The notes below the pieces were generated by a model. The model made no database searches. It was not told the origin of the DNA and saw nothing but the letters and a program-made list of their open reading frames with translations. From assembly GCA_965223355.1 (NCBI GenBank), contig CBDCWE010000003.1, positions 4,030,001-4,094,000 on the forward strand: a stretch of 64,000 nt of DNA, read 5' to 3'. The translations under genes were made by a program, and so were the position numbers. The DNA comes from Tectiglobus sp965223355 (GTDB taxonomy: Bacteria > Pseudomonadota > Alphaproteobacteria > Rhizobiales > Hyphomicrobiaceae). Below are positions 27,634 to 36,649 of the stretch, in pieces; positions within the stretch are counted from its first letter, which is position 1; every line of letters begins with the position of its first letter.

Positions 27634-27951
27634 AAGCTACCTTTCGCCAGGCGGCAAACCCATAAATCCGGACGCATTGGTAGCAGTTGGTGTGCTGCAC
27701 TGCTGGACGCGAGGATGCAGACAATGTGGTTCATTTTCAGACCCCCGGCACAGTGTCGGCGAAACAGATTGGCGATCTCCGGCGCGCACCGGGATGGTTC
27801 GAGTTCACTCTGAAATGCTATAGTTCGTCTGCTTGATTGGCTTGAACCCACCCGCAATTGACCCAACTATGGGGCTAAACTCCGATATCGTCGGTGAACT
27901 TTAATCAATGAGGTGAGGCAGTCGTACCTCATCCAAGAGGAGATTTGATTG
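27634..27951. other. Intergenic spacer carB-greA
   Basis: 318 bases without a recognisable gene. The only structure noticed is a hairpin (ATGAGGT / ACCTCAT, 27908-27932) directly before the greA ribosome-binding site. Confidence 0.5.
27908..27932 (+). promoter_or_regulatory. Hairpin just upstream of the greA ribosome-binding site
   Basis: A 7-bp stem with an 11-base loop in the presumed greA leader, ending a few bases before AAGAGGAG. It could affect message stability or translation initiation. The evidence is base pairing alone. Confidence 0.25.
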
Positions 27952-28431
27952 ATGTCGATGGAACGTGTCCCGATGACGGCCGAAGGTTATGCGGCGATTG
28001 AAGCAGAGTTGCAGCGTCTCAAATCGGTCGAGCGTCCGCGCATCATTCAGGCGATTGCAGAGGCGCGCGCGCACGGTGATCTGTCGGAAAATGCGGAGTA
28101 TCACGCCGCCAAGGAAGCCCAGGGCATGAACGAGGCCAAGGTTGCAGAACTCGAAGACAAGCTCGGCCGCGCGGATGTGGTTGATCCGCAATCGTTGTCC
28201 GGTGATACGGTCAAGTTCGGTGCAACCCTCACGCTCGAAGATGAAGACACCGAGGAAGAGGTAACTTACAAGATCGTCGGGGAGTTGGAGGCCGACGTCA
28301 AAGCCGGCAAGGTCTCGATTACCTCACCGATTGCACGCGCGCTGATCGGCAAATCCGAAGGTGACGTTGTCGAAGTCACGACGCCGAAGGGTGCGCGCTC
28401 CTACGAGATTCTCAAGATCCAATGGAAATAG
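27952..28431 (+). CDS. greA: Transcription elongation factor GreA
   Basis: Rescues backtracked RNA polymerase by stimulating transcript cleavage. The N-terminal coiled coil contains AIAEARAHGDLSENAEYHAAKE, the conserved tip with Asp and Glu acting at the polymerase active site. The C-terminal FKBP-like domain has VSITSPIARALIGKSEGD. Its 159 residues match the family. AGAGGAG precedes the ATG; an ATG at 27958 is an alternative start. Confidence 0.97.
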   Translation: MSMERVPMTAEGYAAIEAELQRLKSVERPRIIQAIAEARAHGDLSENAEYHAAKEAQGMNEAKVAELEDKLGRADVVDPQSLSGDTVKFGATLTLEDEDTEEEVTYKIVGELEADVKAGKVSITSPIARALIGKSEGDVVEVTTPKGARSYEILKIQWK

Positions 28432-28487
28432 CGCGCCGCAGGAACTTTTCACGCGGGACCGATTGCGCTGGTTTATTGCGCAAGCCG

Positions 28488-28964
28488 TCACGGGCGCACG
28501 TCGAGTGGAACACCGGGCTCGTGTTTGGTCTGTCTGATCGTGACGGCGGTTTTGACGCTGGCAACGTTCGGGGCGGCACTCAACGTGTTGATCAGGAAGT
28601 CCTGGAACACGGACATGTTTGGCGCAATGCATTTCAGGACATAGTCCGTTTCGCCCGACATCATGTAACAATCGCGCACCAAGGGCCATGTCAGCGTCGC
28701 GTTGTCAAAGGCACGCAGGTCGGTTTCCGACTGGCTGTGCAGCGCCACCATCACAAACACCGTTAGCTCATAGCCGAGGGCGGTTTGATCGATGTCGGCG
28801 TGATAGCCGCGAATGAGGCCGGCGGCCTCCAGAGCGCGGACCCGACGCAGGCACGGAGGCGGAGTGATGCCGACGCGTTGTGCCAGTTGGACATTCGTCA
28901 TGCGGCCATCGGCCGATAGTTCCTTGATGATGCGCCAATCAATTGCATCGAGTTTGACAGGCAT
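28488..28964 (-). CDS. Lrp/AsnC-family transcriptional regulator
   Basis: 158 residues with an N-terminal winged helix-turn-helix (LDAIDWRIIKELSADGRMTN, then LAQRVGITPPPCLRRVRAL) and a C-terminal RAM domain (about 70-150). The RAM domain contains VRDCYMMSGETDYVLKC, the typical effector-binding and oligomerisation segment. Lrp-type proteins usually sense an amino acid. The target genes cannot be deduced; no divergent amino acid gene adjoins it. It is transcribed toward greA and preceded by a family A repeat. Confidence 0.93.
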   Translation of the reverse strand: MPVKLDAIDWRIIKELSADGRMTNVQLAQRVGITPPPCLRRVRALEAAGLIRGYHADIDQTALGYELTVFVMVALHSQSETDLRAFDNATLTWPLVRDCYMMSGETDYVLKCIAPNMSVFQDFLINTLSAAPNVASVKTAVTIRQTKHEPGVPLDVRP

Positions 28965-29039
28965 GGGTTGCAGCCGCCTTGGACAATGGAAAACGGATTG
29001 CCCACTCTATGGCTTTGCAAGGCGATGTCACGCCTCGAG

Positions 29040-29177
29040 CTAGATCATCGTGCTTTAAGTTGGAACCGCTATTGCGGTTCCAACTTAAAGCACAGAGATG
29101 ATCGCCACTTTAGAGGCGAGCAACTTTCTGCCTTTATTCGGGATCGTTCCGATTCCGAATAAAGGCAGGTTGCTCTA
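29040..29177 (-). repeat. Family A palindromic element, copy 4
   Basis: Complete element between the divergent Lrp-type and ELM1-family genes, so here it lies in a promoter region rather than after a gene. One end is CTAGATCATC and the other ends CTCTAA. Confidence 0.9.
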
Positions 29178-29252
29178 AGCGGCAGGGCGGGTTTTCCGAT
29201 GCGGCGTGTGGCCCGCTCGACAGGGGGGGGCGGGCGCAGGCAAGGTTTTGAA

Positions 29253-30290
29253 ATGATGGTACTTGGCGAACAATGTTCGGACCACAACCCGCCGGATTTG
29301 CGCGGACGGTGCGGGTGGGTGATCACCGACGGCAAGGCCGGTATGGTCGTGCAGGTGTGCGGCGTGGCTGACGCTCTGGGGCTCGATTATCAGCTCAAGA
29401 CCGTCGCCCCGAAAGGCCTTGCCAAATTCCTGGCGCCGTGGGCAGCGGTCAGCGCCGAAGAGCGCTTCGGCGAAAGCGGCACTCAGTTTGCGCCGCCGTG
29501 GCCCGCCGTTGCGATCGCGACGGGGCGCGCGAGCATTCCCTATATCCGCGCGCTTCGAAAGGCTGCCGGGCCGCGCTGCTTTACCGTCGTCTTGCAGGAC
29601 CCGAAGACGGGGGCGGATACCGCGGACCTGATTTGGGTGCCACACCATGACAAACGGCGCGGCGTCAATGTCATGACGACTTTGACCGCGCCGCACAGCT
29701 TTTCCGACGTCCGCCTTGCCACCTTGCGCGCGACGGCGCCGAACGACATCGCAGCCCTGCCGGGCCCGAAAATTGCGGTCATCCTCGGTGGCAAAAACGC
29801 CGCCTACAGGTTTCGCGAAGCCGATGACGAGCGACTGGCACAAAGCCTCACATCATTGCGCGGGCTCGGCGCCAGCTTTCTGATCACAACGTCGCGACGC
29901 ACGCATCAGCGCTTGTTGCAGGCCGTGGATCAGGCGACCCGTGGCGCGCCGCGGATTTTGTGGACCGGCGAGGGGGCCAATCCTTATGCGGACTTTCTGG
30001 CGCATGCCGATTGGCTGATTGTGACCGCTGATTCGGTCAACATGACCGGCGAAGCGTGTGCCACCGGACGGCCTGTTTTTGTCTTCGCGCCGTCGGGCGG
30101 GTCGCAGAAGTTTGCCCGCTTCCATGCAGCGCTGCGCGATTATGGTGCAACGCGGGCGCTGCCCGAGCGCATCGAAAGACTGGAAGCGTGGACCTATGCG
30201 CCGCTCTTTTCGGCGCAGGAAATCGCGTGCGAAATCGTGTCGCGCTGGCGGCGTCGGTGCGAGGTTTTGCCAACTACAGCTGGGTCATGA
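29253..30290 (+). CDS. ELM1-family protein (mitochondrial fission ELM1 / DUF1022)
   Basis: 345 residues of the ELM1 family, named from a plant mitochondrial fission factor and widespread in alphaproteobacteria. The fold looks glycosyltransferase-B-like: an N-terminal half with WVITDGKAGMVVQVCGVADAL and DLIWVPHHDK, and a C-terminal half with VILGGKNAAYRF and the conserved VTADSVNMTGEACATGRPVF. The bacterial role is undetermined; a link to envelope or sugar metabolism is possible. Two ATGs in a row at 29253 follow AAGG. It precedes the oxygenase gene by 128 bases on the same strand. Confidence 0.85.
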   Translation: MMVLGEQCSDHNPPDLRGRCGWVITDGKAGMVVQVCGVADALGLDYQLKTVAPKGLAKFLAPWAAVSAEERFGESGTQFAPPWPAVAIATGRASIPYIRALRKAAGPRCFTVVLQDPKTGADTADLIWVPHHDKRRGVNVMTTLTAPHSFSDVRLATLRATAPNDIAALPGPKIAVILGGKNAAYRFREADDERLAQSLTSLRGLGASFLITTSRRTHQRLLQAVDQATRGAPRILWTGEGANPYADFLAHADWLIVTADSVNMTGEACATGRPVFVFAPSGGSQKFARFHAALRDYGATRALPERIERLEAWTYAPLFSAQEIACEIVSRWRRRCEVLPTTAGS

Positions 30291-30418
30291 TTTCTGCCAA
30301 TCAGGCCGTTAGAGTCGCCGCGCGTTGAGCACGCTCTAGATTGGCGACCGGCAATGCGGCGCGCGAACCAGACCGCGCGCCAACTTTGACAGCGATGACA
30401 AGGCAGCGGGGAACTGGC

Positions 30419-31042
30419 ATGACCCATCTCGATTTGGATAAGCTGCGTTCGGCGGAGTTGCACGAGGAACCTTTCCAGTATTGCATCGTGCCCGGTTTTC
30501 TTGGCGCCGACAGTATTGCAAAGGTCAATGCAACCTATCCGGACATCGACAGCGGCGGCTCGTTTCCACTCGAAAGCCTCGATGCCGGCATGGTGATCAA
30601 GGAGGTCATCGATGAACTTGATGGCCCCGCCTTCGAGGCGGCAATTGCCGAAAAGTTCAACGTCGACCTTTCAGAACGCCCGAAAATGTACTCGTTGCGC
30701 GGCTATACGCGCGCCAAGGACGGCCGTCTGCATACCGATTCAAAGGACAAGATCATAACCGTCCTGCTCTACCTCAACGAACACTGGCAGCACGAAGGCG
30801 GTCGGCTGCGGATCTTGCGGAACGGCCACGACGTCGATGATTTCGCAGCCGAAGTGGCGCCGGACAACGGCACGCTACTGGTGTTCAAGAGGTCGGATAA
30901 TTCCTGGCACGGTCATCATCCGTTCGAAGGTCCGCGACGGTCCTTGCAGATGAACTGGATGACCGGCGAGGGCACGAAGGGCTTCCATAAGCTGCGCCAC
31001 AGGGTCTCGGCGGCTTTCAAGCTGATGGGGCAGGGCCGCTAA
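30419..31042 (+). CDS. 2-oxoglutarate/Fe(II)-dependent oxygenase
   Basis: 207 residues with a double-stranded beta-helix. The iron ligands are H-x-D in GRLHTDSKDK and a distal His in NSWHGHHPFEG, and the 2-oxoglutarate-binding Arg follows in GPRRSLQMNW. It resembles the prolyl-4-hydroxylase-like 2OG-Fe(II) group, often encoded near sugar or envelope genes. The ATG at 30419 follows GGGGAAC; the frame is open from 30341. The substrate is unknown. Adjacency to the ELM1 gene suggests a functional pair. Confidence 0.88.
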   Translation: MTHLDLDKLRSAELHEEPFQYCIVPGFLGADSIAKVNATYPDIDSGGSFPLESLDAGMVIKEVIDELDGPAFEAAIAEKFNVDLSERPKMYSLRGYTRAKDGRLHTDSKDKIITVLLYLNEHWQHEGGRLRILRNGHDVDDFAAEVAPDNGTLLVFKRSDNSWHGHHPFEGPRRSLQMNWMTGEGTKGFHKLRHRVSAAFKLMGQGR

Positions 31043-31077
31043 CAAGTTGGACGAGGCCGGCCGACCGAGGCGGATGG

Positions 31078-31812
31078 GTGTTGGCGATGCATCAAGTCGA
31101 GAGAGCACGCTTTGCCGCAGGCGGGTCGCTGTCGTGGCCCGAAGCGACATCGAACCCGCGCCTGGCGCGCCGGATCTGGCTGATTTGTGAGCTCGGTCTG
31201 TTTTATGTCGGCGCGCCGTTGGCGATGAGCTGGGCGATCTTTGAATTGCGCATTCCGCTGTTTTTGGTGTTGCAGCCGGTGTTGTTCGGTTTCATCGCCT
31301 ATCTGCTGTGGGATGATACGTTTCGCATCAGGACCGAGCTTGCGCGCGGATTTTCATCCACAACGTTGATTGCCATTCTCGTCAAGTTTGCCGTGCTTGG
31401 TAGCATCGTTGTGGTCCTGACCTATCTGTTGTTCCCGCATCGGTTCCTGTCGTTTCCGCGTTATGCGCCGATGTTATGGTTGATGGTGATGGTCATCTAT
31501 CCGCTGGCGTCGGTGATCGCCCAAGAGCTGGTTTTCCGGACCTTCTTCTTTCATCGCTACGGTCCGTTGTTTCGGAGCGCGAAGTGGTTGGCCATTCTGT
31601 CAAACGGCGCGCTGTTCGGTTTTGCGCACATTATCTTCGGCAACCCGATCGCGATTTTGGGCTCGATGGTGATTGGCTGGCTGATCGCCTACCGTTACTG
31701 GTCAACGCGTTCGTTCTGGGCGGTGTGGTTGGAACATTCGCTCTACGGCTGCCTGGTGTTCACGGTCGGCCTCGGCAGGTTTTTCTACACTGGCGTGTCC
31801 AACCTCAACTAG
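31078..31812 (+). CDS. CPBP-family intramembrane protease-like protein
   Basis: 244 residues with about seven membrane helices. Motifs of the CPBP (CAAX protease and bacteriocin-processing) family are seen as AQELVFRTFFFHRYG, FGFAHIIFGNP and EHSLYGCLVFTVG. The usual first motif is EExxxR; here the first Glu is Gln, which may affect catalysis. It may cleave membrane proteins or act as a non-catalytic relative. The GTG at 31078 follows GAGG; an ATG at 31087 is an alternative. The stop codon is provided by a family A repeat. Confidence 0.82.
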   Translation: MLAMHQVERARFAAGGSLSWPEATSNPRLARRIWLICELGLFYVGAPLAMSWAIFELRIPLFLVLQPVLFGFIAYLLWDDTFRIRTELARGFSSTTLIAILVKFAVLGSIVVVLTYLLFPHRFLSFPRYAPMLWLMVMVIYPLASVIAQELVFRTFFFHRYGPLFRSAKWLAILSNGALFGFAHIIFGNPIAILGSMVIGWLIAYRYWSTRSFWAVWLEHSLYGCLVFTVGLGRFFYTGVSNLN

Positions 31813-31947
31813 AGCAACCTGCCTTTATTCGGAATCGGAACGAACCCGAATAAAGGCAGAAAGTTGCTCGCCTCTAAAGTGGCGATCATCTTTGTGCTTT
31901 AAGTTGGAACCGCAATAGCGGTTCCAACTTAAAGCACGATGATTTAG
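31809..31947 (+). repeat. Family A palindromic element, copy 5
   Basis: Complete element whose TAG at 31810-31812 ends the CPBP gene. The far end reads GATTTAG instead of GATCTAG. Confidence 0.9.
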
Positions 31948-32084
31948 TGGTCCATATCATCGCCGCTCTTCAAGCGGGGGCCGCTGGCTGGTTCGCGTTC
32001 GGGCACAGGCTATCGCGCTGTTCGGATCGGGCGGCGCAAGCTTCCGGTGCGGAACCGTTTTGAGCGTATGGTCCGGTGGCGAAT

Positions 32085-32756
32085 TCACCGGCCCCCGATC
32101 CGGGCGGCAAGCCAGCTGTCGATTGCTTCGGGCAGGCCGTCGAGCGGGCGATAACCGTTGGTGAGGAGCGCATAGCTGCCATCGTGACTGCCGAGCAGCA
32201 GGCAGGGGAAACCGTGGACGCCAGATTGCTGGGCGAACAGGAAATCGCGAAACGTCGCGTTGCGGATTTCGGGGCGCATGAAGTCCGTCAGAAAGGCGTC
32301 ACGGTCATCGCCGAGTTGTGCTGCAATGTCGGCCAGAACCTCGGATTGGGTGACGTCGCGATTGGCGGCGTAGAAGGCGTTGCTGATCGCGCTCTTCATG
32401 GCGAGGGCGTTTTCGGGATGGCGATGGCGCATGGCGACAACGGCGCGACAAGCGGGCTCGGTGTCATAGACGAAGGTGTCGCGGTCGAAAAAACTGAAAT
32501 CGAACGGTTGTCCCGAGGCCGCGCTGACCCGGGTCCAGGCGCTGCGGATATAGTCGCGGTCTTTGTCGCGCATCGCCTCGGTGTTGCCGGCTCTGAGCCC
32601 GCCCATGACAATGCGCAAAGGAAGGCGATCAGCAAATTGTTCGCTCAACGTTGCGATGACCGGGGCGAATCCATAGCACCACGAACACATCGGGTCTGCA
32701 AAGTAGAGGAGATGGTTTGGCAACTGCGGTTCAGGTGCCTGGCTGGCGTCGGTCAT
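32085..32756 (-). CDS. DsbA-family thioredoxin-fold protein
   Basis: 223 residues with a DsbA/FrnE-like fold. YFADPMCSWCYGFAPVI holds the active-site C-x-x-C (CSWC) after the first strand, a long helical insertion follows, and the cis-Pro region reads GVHGFPCLLL near the end. No signal peptide is visible, so it is likely a cytoplasmic oxidoreductase or isomerase rather than a periplasmic DsbA. ATG 32756 (MTDASQ) is chosen; the frame continues to 32822. Confidence 0.88.
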   Translation of the reverse strand: MTDASQAPEPQLPNHLLYFADPMCSWCYGFAPVIATLSEQFADRLPLRIVMGGLRAGNTEAMRDKDRDYIRSAWTRVSAASGQPFDFSFFDRDTFVYDTEPACRAVVAMRHRHPENALAMKSAISNAFYAANRDVTQSEVLADIAAQLGDDRDAFLTDFMRPEIRNATFRDFLFAQQSGVHGFPCLLLGSHDGSYALLTNGYRPLDGLPEAIDSWLAARIGGR

Positions 32757-33047
32757 GGGTCGGGCCCCGATGTGATCATTGGCTGTGGCGCAAAAAATAG
32801 GTGCATAGGCTAGTGGTCTCAATCACTTAAAATGGCGCATTCAGACGTTCAGATTTGGTCTGTGCCAAGGCGCGGTGGGTGATGCTGGCGCCATCATAAG
32901 GCCGCTGCAATGCCGGCACCAGGCCAAATCTTGGCGTCTCCGGTGCGCTGCCCTGGCCGTTGAGCTCGGGCGCGGTTTTGGCTAGAACCTCTGCCAATCC
33001 TGAAATCTCTACCGCTGCGGGCGGTCAATGAGCGGAGCAGTTGCGCA

Positions 33048-34703
33048 ATGGCGACGCCACAATACGTCTATCACATGCACAAGTTGTCGAAGACCTACCC
33101 CGGCGGCAAACAGGTCTTGAAAGACATCTCCCTGTCGTTTCTCCCGGGCGCCAAGATCGGCGTGGTCGGGGTCAACGGTGCCGGCAAATCGACGTTGCTC
33201 AAAATCATGGCGGGCACGGTTGAAGATTTCATCGGTGAGGCCTGGGCGGCTGACGGCATCAGGGTCGGTTATCTGCCGCAGGAGCCGGAACTCGATGACG
33301 ACAAGACGGTGCTCGAGAACGCCATGGATGGGGTTGGCGAGAAGAAGGCGATGCTCGACCGGTTCAACGAGTTGGCGATGAACTATTCGGATGCGACGGC
33401 GGAAGAGATGGCGCAGCTGCAGGACCAGATCGATGCGCAGGAGCTGTGGGACCTCGACAGTCAGGTCGAACAGGCCCTCGATGCGCTCAGGTGCCCGCCA
33501 AGCGATGGCCCGGTCGATAACCTGTCGGGCGGTGAAAAGCGGCGGGTGGCGTTGACGCGGCTACTGCTCTCAAAGCCCGAGATCTTGCTGCTCGACGAGC
33601 CGACCAACCACCTGGATGCCGAAAGCGTGGCGTGGCTCGAGCGTTTTCTCAAGGACTATGCGGGCTGCGTCATCCTGGTCACGCACGATCGCTATTTCCT
33701 CGACAACATCACGGAATGGACCCTGGAACTCGATCGCGGCCAGGGTGTTCCCTATAAGGGCAACTATTCCGCCTGGCTTGAACAAAAGGCCAAGCGGCTG
33801 GACGTGGAAAAGGGCCAGGAAGCGGCCAAGCAACGCGCGCTCAAGCGCGAACTGGAGTGGATCCGCTCAAGCCCGCGAGCGCGTCAGGCGAAATCCAAGG
33901 CGCGTATCGATGCCTACGAAAGGCTGGCGGAGGAAGCCGGGCGCCAAGACATCAACCAGGCGCAAATCCGAATTCCGCCGGGGCCGAAGCTGGGCACGAT
34001 CGTGATCGAGGTGGACCGGCTCTCGAAGGGCTTTGAAGATCGCCTGCTGATCGAAGACCTGTCGTTCAAACTGCCGCCAGGTGGCATTGTCGGCGTGATC
34101 GGGCCGAACGGTGCCGGCAAGACGACGTTGTTCAAGATGATCAGCGGACAGGAGCAGCCCGATGCCGGTTCGATTCGTGTCGGCGACAGCGTCAGGCTCG
34201 GCTATGTCGATCAGTCACGCGATGCCCTCGATGCGAACAAGACGGTTTGGCAGGAGATCTCCGACGGCAATGACATGATCGCGCTCGGTGGCCGGGAGAT
34301 CCAAAGCCGGGCCTATACCGGCTGGTTCAATTTCAAGGGACCGGATCAGCAAAAGAAGGTTGGTTTGCTCTCGGGAGGTGAGCGCAACCGGGTCCATCTT
34401 GCCAAGATGCTCAAGCAGGGCGCCAACCTGCTGCTGTTGGATGAACCGACCAACGACCTCGATGTTGAGACGTTGTCGGCGCTTGAGGCAGCGCTCGAGG
34501 ACTTTCCCGGTTGCGCGGTCATCATCAGCCACGACCGCTTCTTTCTCGACCGTATCGCAACCCACATCTTGGCCTTCGAAGGCGATAGCCACGTCGAATG
34601 GTTCGAAGGCAACTTTGCCGACTACGAGGAAGACAAGAAGCGCCGGCTGGGTGAACAGGCGGTCGAACCGCATCGCATCAAGTTCAAGCGTTTCGAGCGT
34701 TAG
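33048..34703 (+). CDS. ettA: Energy-dependent translational throttle protein EttA (ABC-F)
   Basis: ABC-F ATPase that binds the ribosomal E site and gates the first elongation cycle according to energy state. 551 residues with two ABC domains and no membrane part. The first has GVNGAGKSTLLK, LSGGEKRRVALTR and LLLDEPTNHLD; the second has GPNGAGKTTLFK, LSGGERNRVHLAK and LLLDEPTNDLD. Between them lies the P-site tRNA interaction motif region, rich in K/R and Q (ARQAKSKARIDAYERL). Length and linker match EttA rather than Uup or YheS. Confidence 0.95.
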   Translation: MATPQYVYHMHKLSKTYPGGKQVLKDISLSFLPGAKIGVVGVNGAGKSTLLKIMAGTVEDFIGEAWAADGIRVGYLPQEPELDDDKTVLENAMDGVGEKKAMLDRFNELAMNYSDATAEEMAQLQDQIDAQELWDLDSQVEQALDALRCPPSDGPVDNLSGGEKRRVALTRLLLSKPEILLLDEPTNHLDAESVAWLERFLKDYAGCVILVTHDRYFLDNITEWTLELDRGQGVPYKGNYSAWLEQKAKRLDVEKGQEAAKQRALKRELEWIRSSPRARQAKSKARIDAYERLAEEAGRQDINQAQIRIPPGPKLGTIVIEVDRLSKGFEDRLLIEDLSFKLPPGGIVGVIGPNGAGKTTLFKMISGQEQPDAGSIRVGDSVRLGYVDQSRDALDANKTVWQEISDGNDMIALGGREIQSRAYTGWFNFKGPDQQKKVGLLSGGERNRVHLAKMLKQGANLLLLDEPTNDLDVETLSALEAALEDFPGCAVIISHDRFFLDRIATHILAFEGDSHVEWFEGNFADYEEDKKRRLGEQAVEPHRIKFKRFER

Positions 34704-34714
34704 AGCATCGAACA

Positions 34715-34797
34715 GTTCGCGCTCCAGGGGATGATCTCCTGGTCGCATGTTTGAGGGGTGCAGCGGCCCTCAAGAATCGCCGTCGAACGGCGATCGG
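34715..34797 (-). repeat. Family B hairpin cluster, copy 3 (degenerate)
   Basis: Weakened versions of the modules CCAGGGGAT/ATCTCCTGG, TGAGGGG/CCCTCA and CGCCGT/ACGGCG, in inverse order, between the convergent ettA and MlaC-like genes. Confidence 0.6.
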
Positions 34798-34826
34798 AGG
34801 ATATGCTGCGGGCCGTTGTGCGCTGC

Positions 34827-35441
34827 CTACGGCATGCGGCTCAGGACCGTGACCAGCGCGTTGACACTGCCGCCGTTCTGGCGGATGTAGTCTTGGAACA
34901 GGTTCTGGAGAAACGGGCTGACCCAGAAGCCGAGCACTTGCGCGTCGCGAACTTTGAAGCCGCCACGGTTGGGCAGCAGCATCCAGCGTACATCGTAGCT
35001 CGAGCCGTCCTTGAGGATCACGACGCTGTCGATCATGATGGCGCGGCCGTCACGGACACCGGCTGCGGCAAACTTGACCCGCTCAACCGGATATTTCGGC
35101 GCCTCAGTGGCGGCGTAGCGACCAATGAAGCGGGTCATGCCGCTGTAATAGGTGCGCCGGCTGGCCCGTGGCAGGTCTCTGCGGAACTCACCAAGGGCAA
35201 ACAGCGCGATTGCCGGGACATGGCCGTAGGAATTGATAACCCGGGCAAATGCCGCCGATGAGCCTTTGCGCTGGGCATCCATCAAGGCGTTGGCGGCGCG
35301 GCGCATGTAGCTGACGGCAGGGTCGGCGGCGGCCGCCGCCGGTGATCCGGCATAATGGGCGCCGGCGAGCACCATGACCGCAACGGCGAGCGTTAAAACG
35401 CGAACGTTTGGGGACAAATTTCTGATCATCGCGGGTTCCAT
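34827..35441 (-). CDS. MlaC / Ttg2D-like phospholipid-binding ABC component
   Basis: 204-residue exported protein of the Tol_Tol_Ttg2 (MlaC) family, which shuttles phospholipids between membranes. A signal peptide covers about residues 1-38, ending near SPAAAAA. The mature part has LGEFRRDLPRASRRTYYSGMTRF and the late block LKDGSSYDVRWMLLPNRGGFKVRDAQVLGFWVSPFLQNLFQDYI in pattern, matching the family's DGxxYxVxWxL and VxDVxxxGxS segments. No other mla genes adjoin it. Start at 35441 or 35429; neither has a strong ribosome-binding site. Confidence 0.8.
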   Translation of the reverse strand: MEPAMIRNLSPNVRVLTLAVAVMVLAGAHYAGSPAAAAADPAVSYMRRAANALMDAQRKGSSAAFARVINSYGHVPAIALFALGEFRRDLPRASRRTYYSGMTRFIGRYAATEAPKYPVERVKFAAAGVRDGRAIMIDSVVILKDGSSYDVRWMLLPNRGGFKVRDAQVLGFWVSPFLQNLFQDYIRQNGGSVNALVTVLSRMP

Positions 35442-36062
35442 GCGGAAGATGCCAATGGTCGTGAAAACAGCGAACTTTTCAATGGTCGATGCAGCAGTTC
35501 AGAACAAATTGCGGACTTAGCCTCATCCTATGTCGGAAGTTGGTGGTCCGTGCAACTCTTGGTGCTGCGTCTCGGTGACGAATACGTCGCTAGAGGTCCT
35601 TTCCGCAGTCTTGTGACAGCATCGTGGGCCGCTGCTGCCGGGTGGTGCTGCCAGGTGTGCTGCCAGATGTCATGACGCAGAGCCGGATCGGCGATCCGCC
35701 GGTGCACGGACTGCTGGCAAACCAGCCCGGCGTCCGGCGTAAGGTTAACGGTGATCTGTTACCCATCGATTAATCGGTGTTTCAGATTGCTCGGCCAAGG
35801 CCATCGAATTGTGCAGCCAGCGGGGCTGCAGGCGCGCCATCGGCGGCGGTCACGGCGGCGGCATCTGCGACCAAAATGGCGCAGCCCGTTTGCATTGTCG
35901 CACGGCCGCGTTGTTGCCTGAACCATGAAGCCCCATAATCCGCCGACGGATCAAAAAGGGATTTGCATGCTTCATGTTTGATGTTCGCAGGCCGCATGCG
36001 GCCGCGCGAGCGGTGCCCGACCTCGTTTCGCTCGTGTTGTTGACGGCGCTGGCCGGCTTGGT
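35442..36062. other. Long gene-poor spacer
   Basis: 621 bases with no convincing gene. A frame from 35974 starts with a hydrophobic stretch (LVSLVLLTALAGLV) resembling a signal sequence, and might be the decayed front of the CHAT-like remnant that follows in another frame. Confidence 0.4.
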
Positions 36063-36515
36063 TTGCAGCACATCGCCGGTGTCGACCGCCGGGCCTCGCC
36101 AGGCCACGAAATCGCCGCCGTTCACTTCGAAGCCGCGGTTGCGCGGTGGAAGAGCCTCAGGCGCAACGATGAGCGCCGGTTGCGGCGCATTGCGGCGCGT
36201 ACGGGCAACGCGCGGCTACGCCGAGCGGCGCAAAGCTATTTGCGCGCCTATGGCGGCTTTTGTGAAATTGGCGCAAACGTGCGTGGCCTACCATTGGCGC
36301 TCGCCGTCGCCGGGGCGCACCGGACGCTGTTGACGCTCGACAACGTGCCGGATCGCACGAGCGTGCATTTCATGGCCAGATTCTATGAAAATGTTGCCAA
36401 GCGCGGGATGAGCTACGTCGACGCGTTCGTGCAAACCAAACGAGATGCTTGGGCCGGCAAGATCGCACACTTCGATGCGCGATGGACTTACGCGTATGTT
36501 CTCTTCGAACACTAG
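36063..36515 (+). pseudogene. C-terminal remnant of a CHAT-like (caspase-fold) protein
   Basis: The last 90 residues of this 150-residue frame resemble the end of CHAT domains. FCEIGANVRGLPLALAVAGA sits where CHAT proteins have A-C-E-T-G and the LxxAFLxAGA helix, followed by HRTLLTLDNVPDRTSVHFM and a fYeNva-x-G-x-SyvdAfvqtK segment. The N-terminal part is Arg-rich and does not look like the rest of a CHAT domain; the His of the dyad and the usual repeat region are missing. It may be a broken gene. The stop codon comes from a family A repeat. Confidence 0.45.
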
Positions 36516-36649
36516 ATCATCGTGCTTTAAGTTGGAACCGCTATTGCGGTTCCAACTTAAAGCACAAAGATGATCGCCACTTTAGAGGCGAGCAACTTTC
36601 TGTCTTTATTCGGGATCGTTCCGATTCCGAATAAAGACAGGTTGCTCTA
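36512..36649 (-). repeat. Family A palindromic element, copy 6
   Basis: Complete inverse copy. Both arms of the AGCAAC-side hairpin carry the alternative pair (GTCTTTA with TAAAGAC instead of GCCTTTA with TAAAGGC), a paired substitution that keeps the stem. Its TAG at 36513-36515 closes the CHAT-like frame. Confidence 0.9.
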
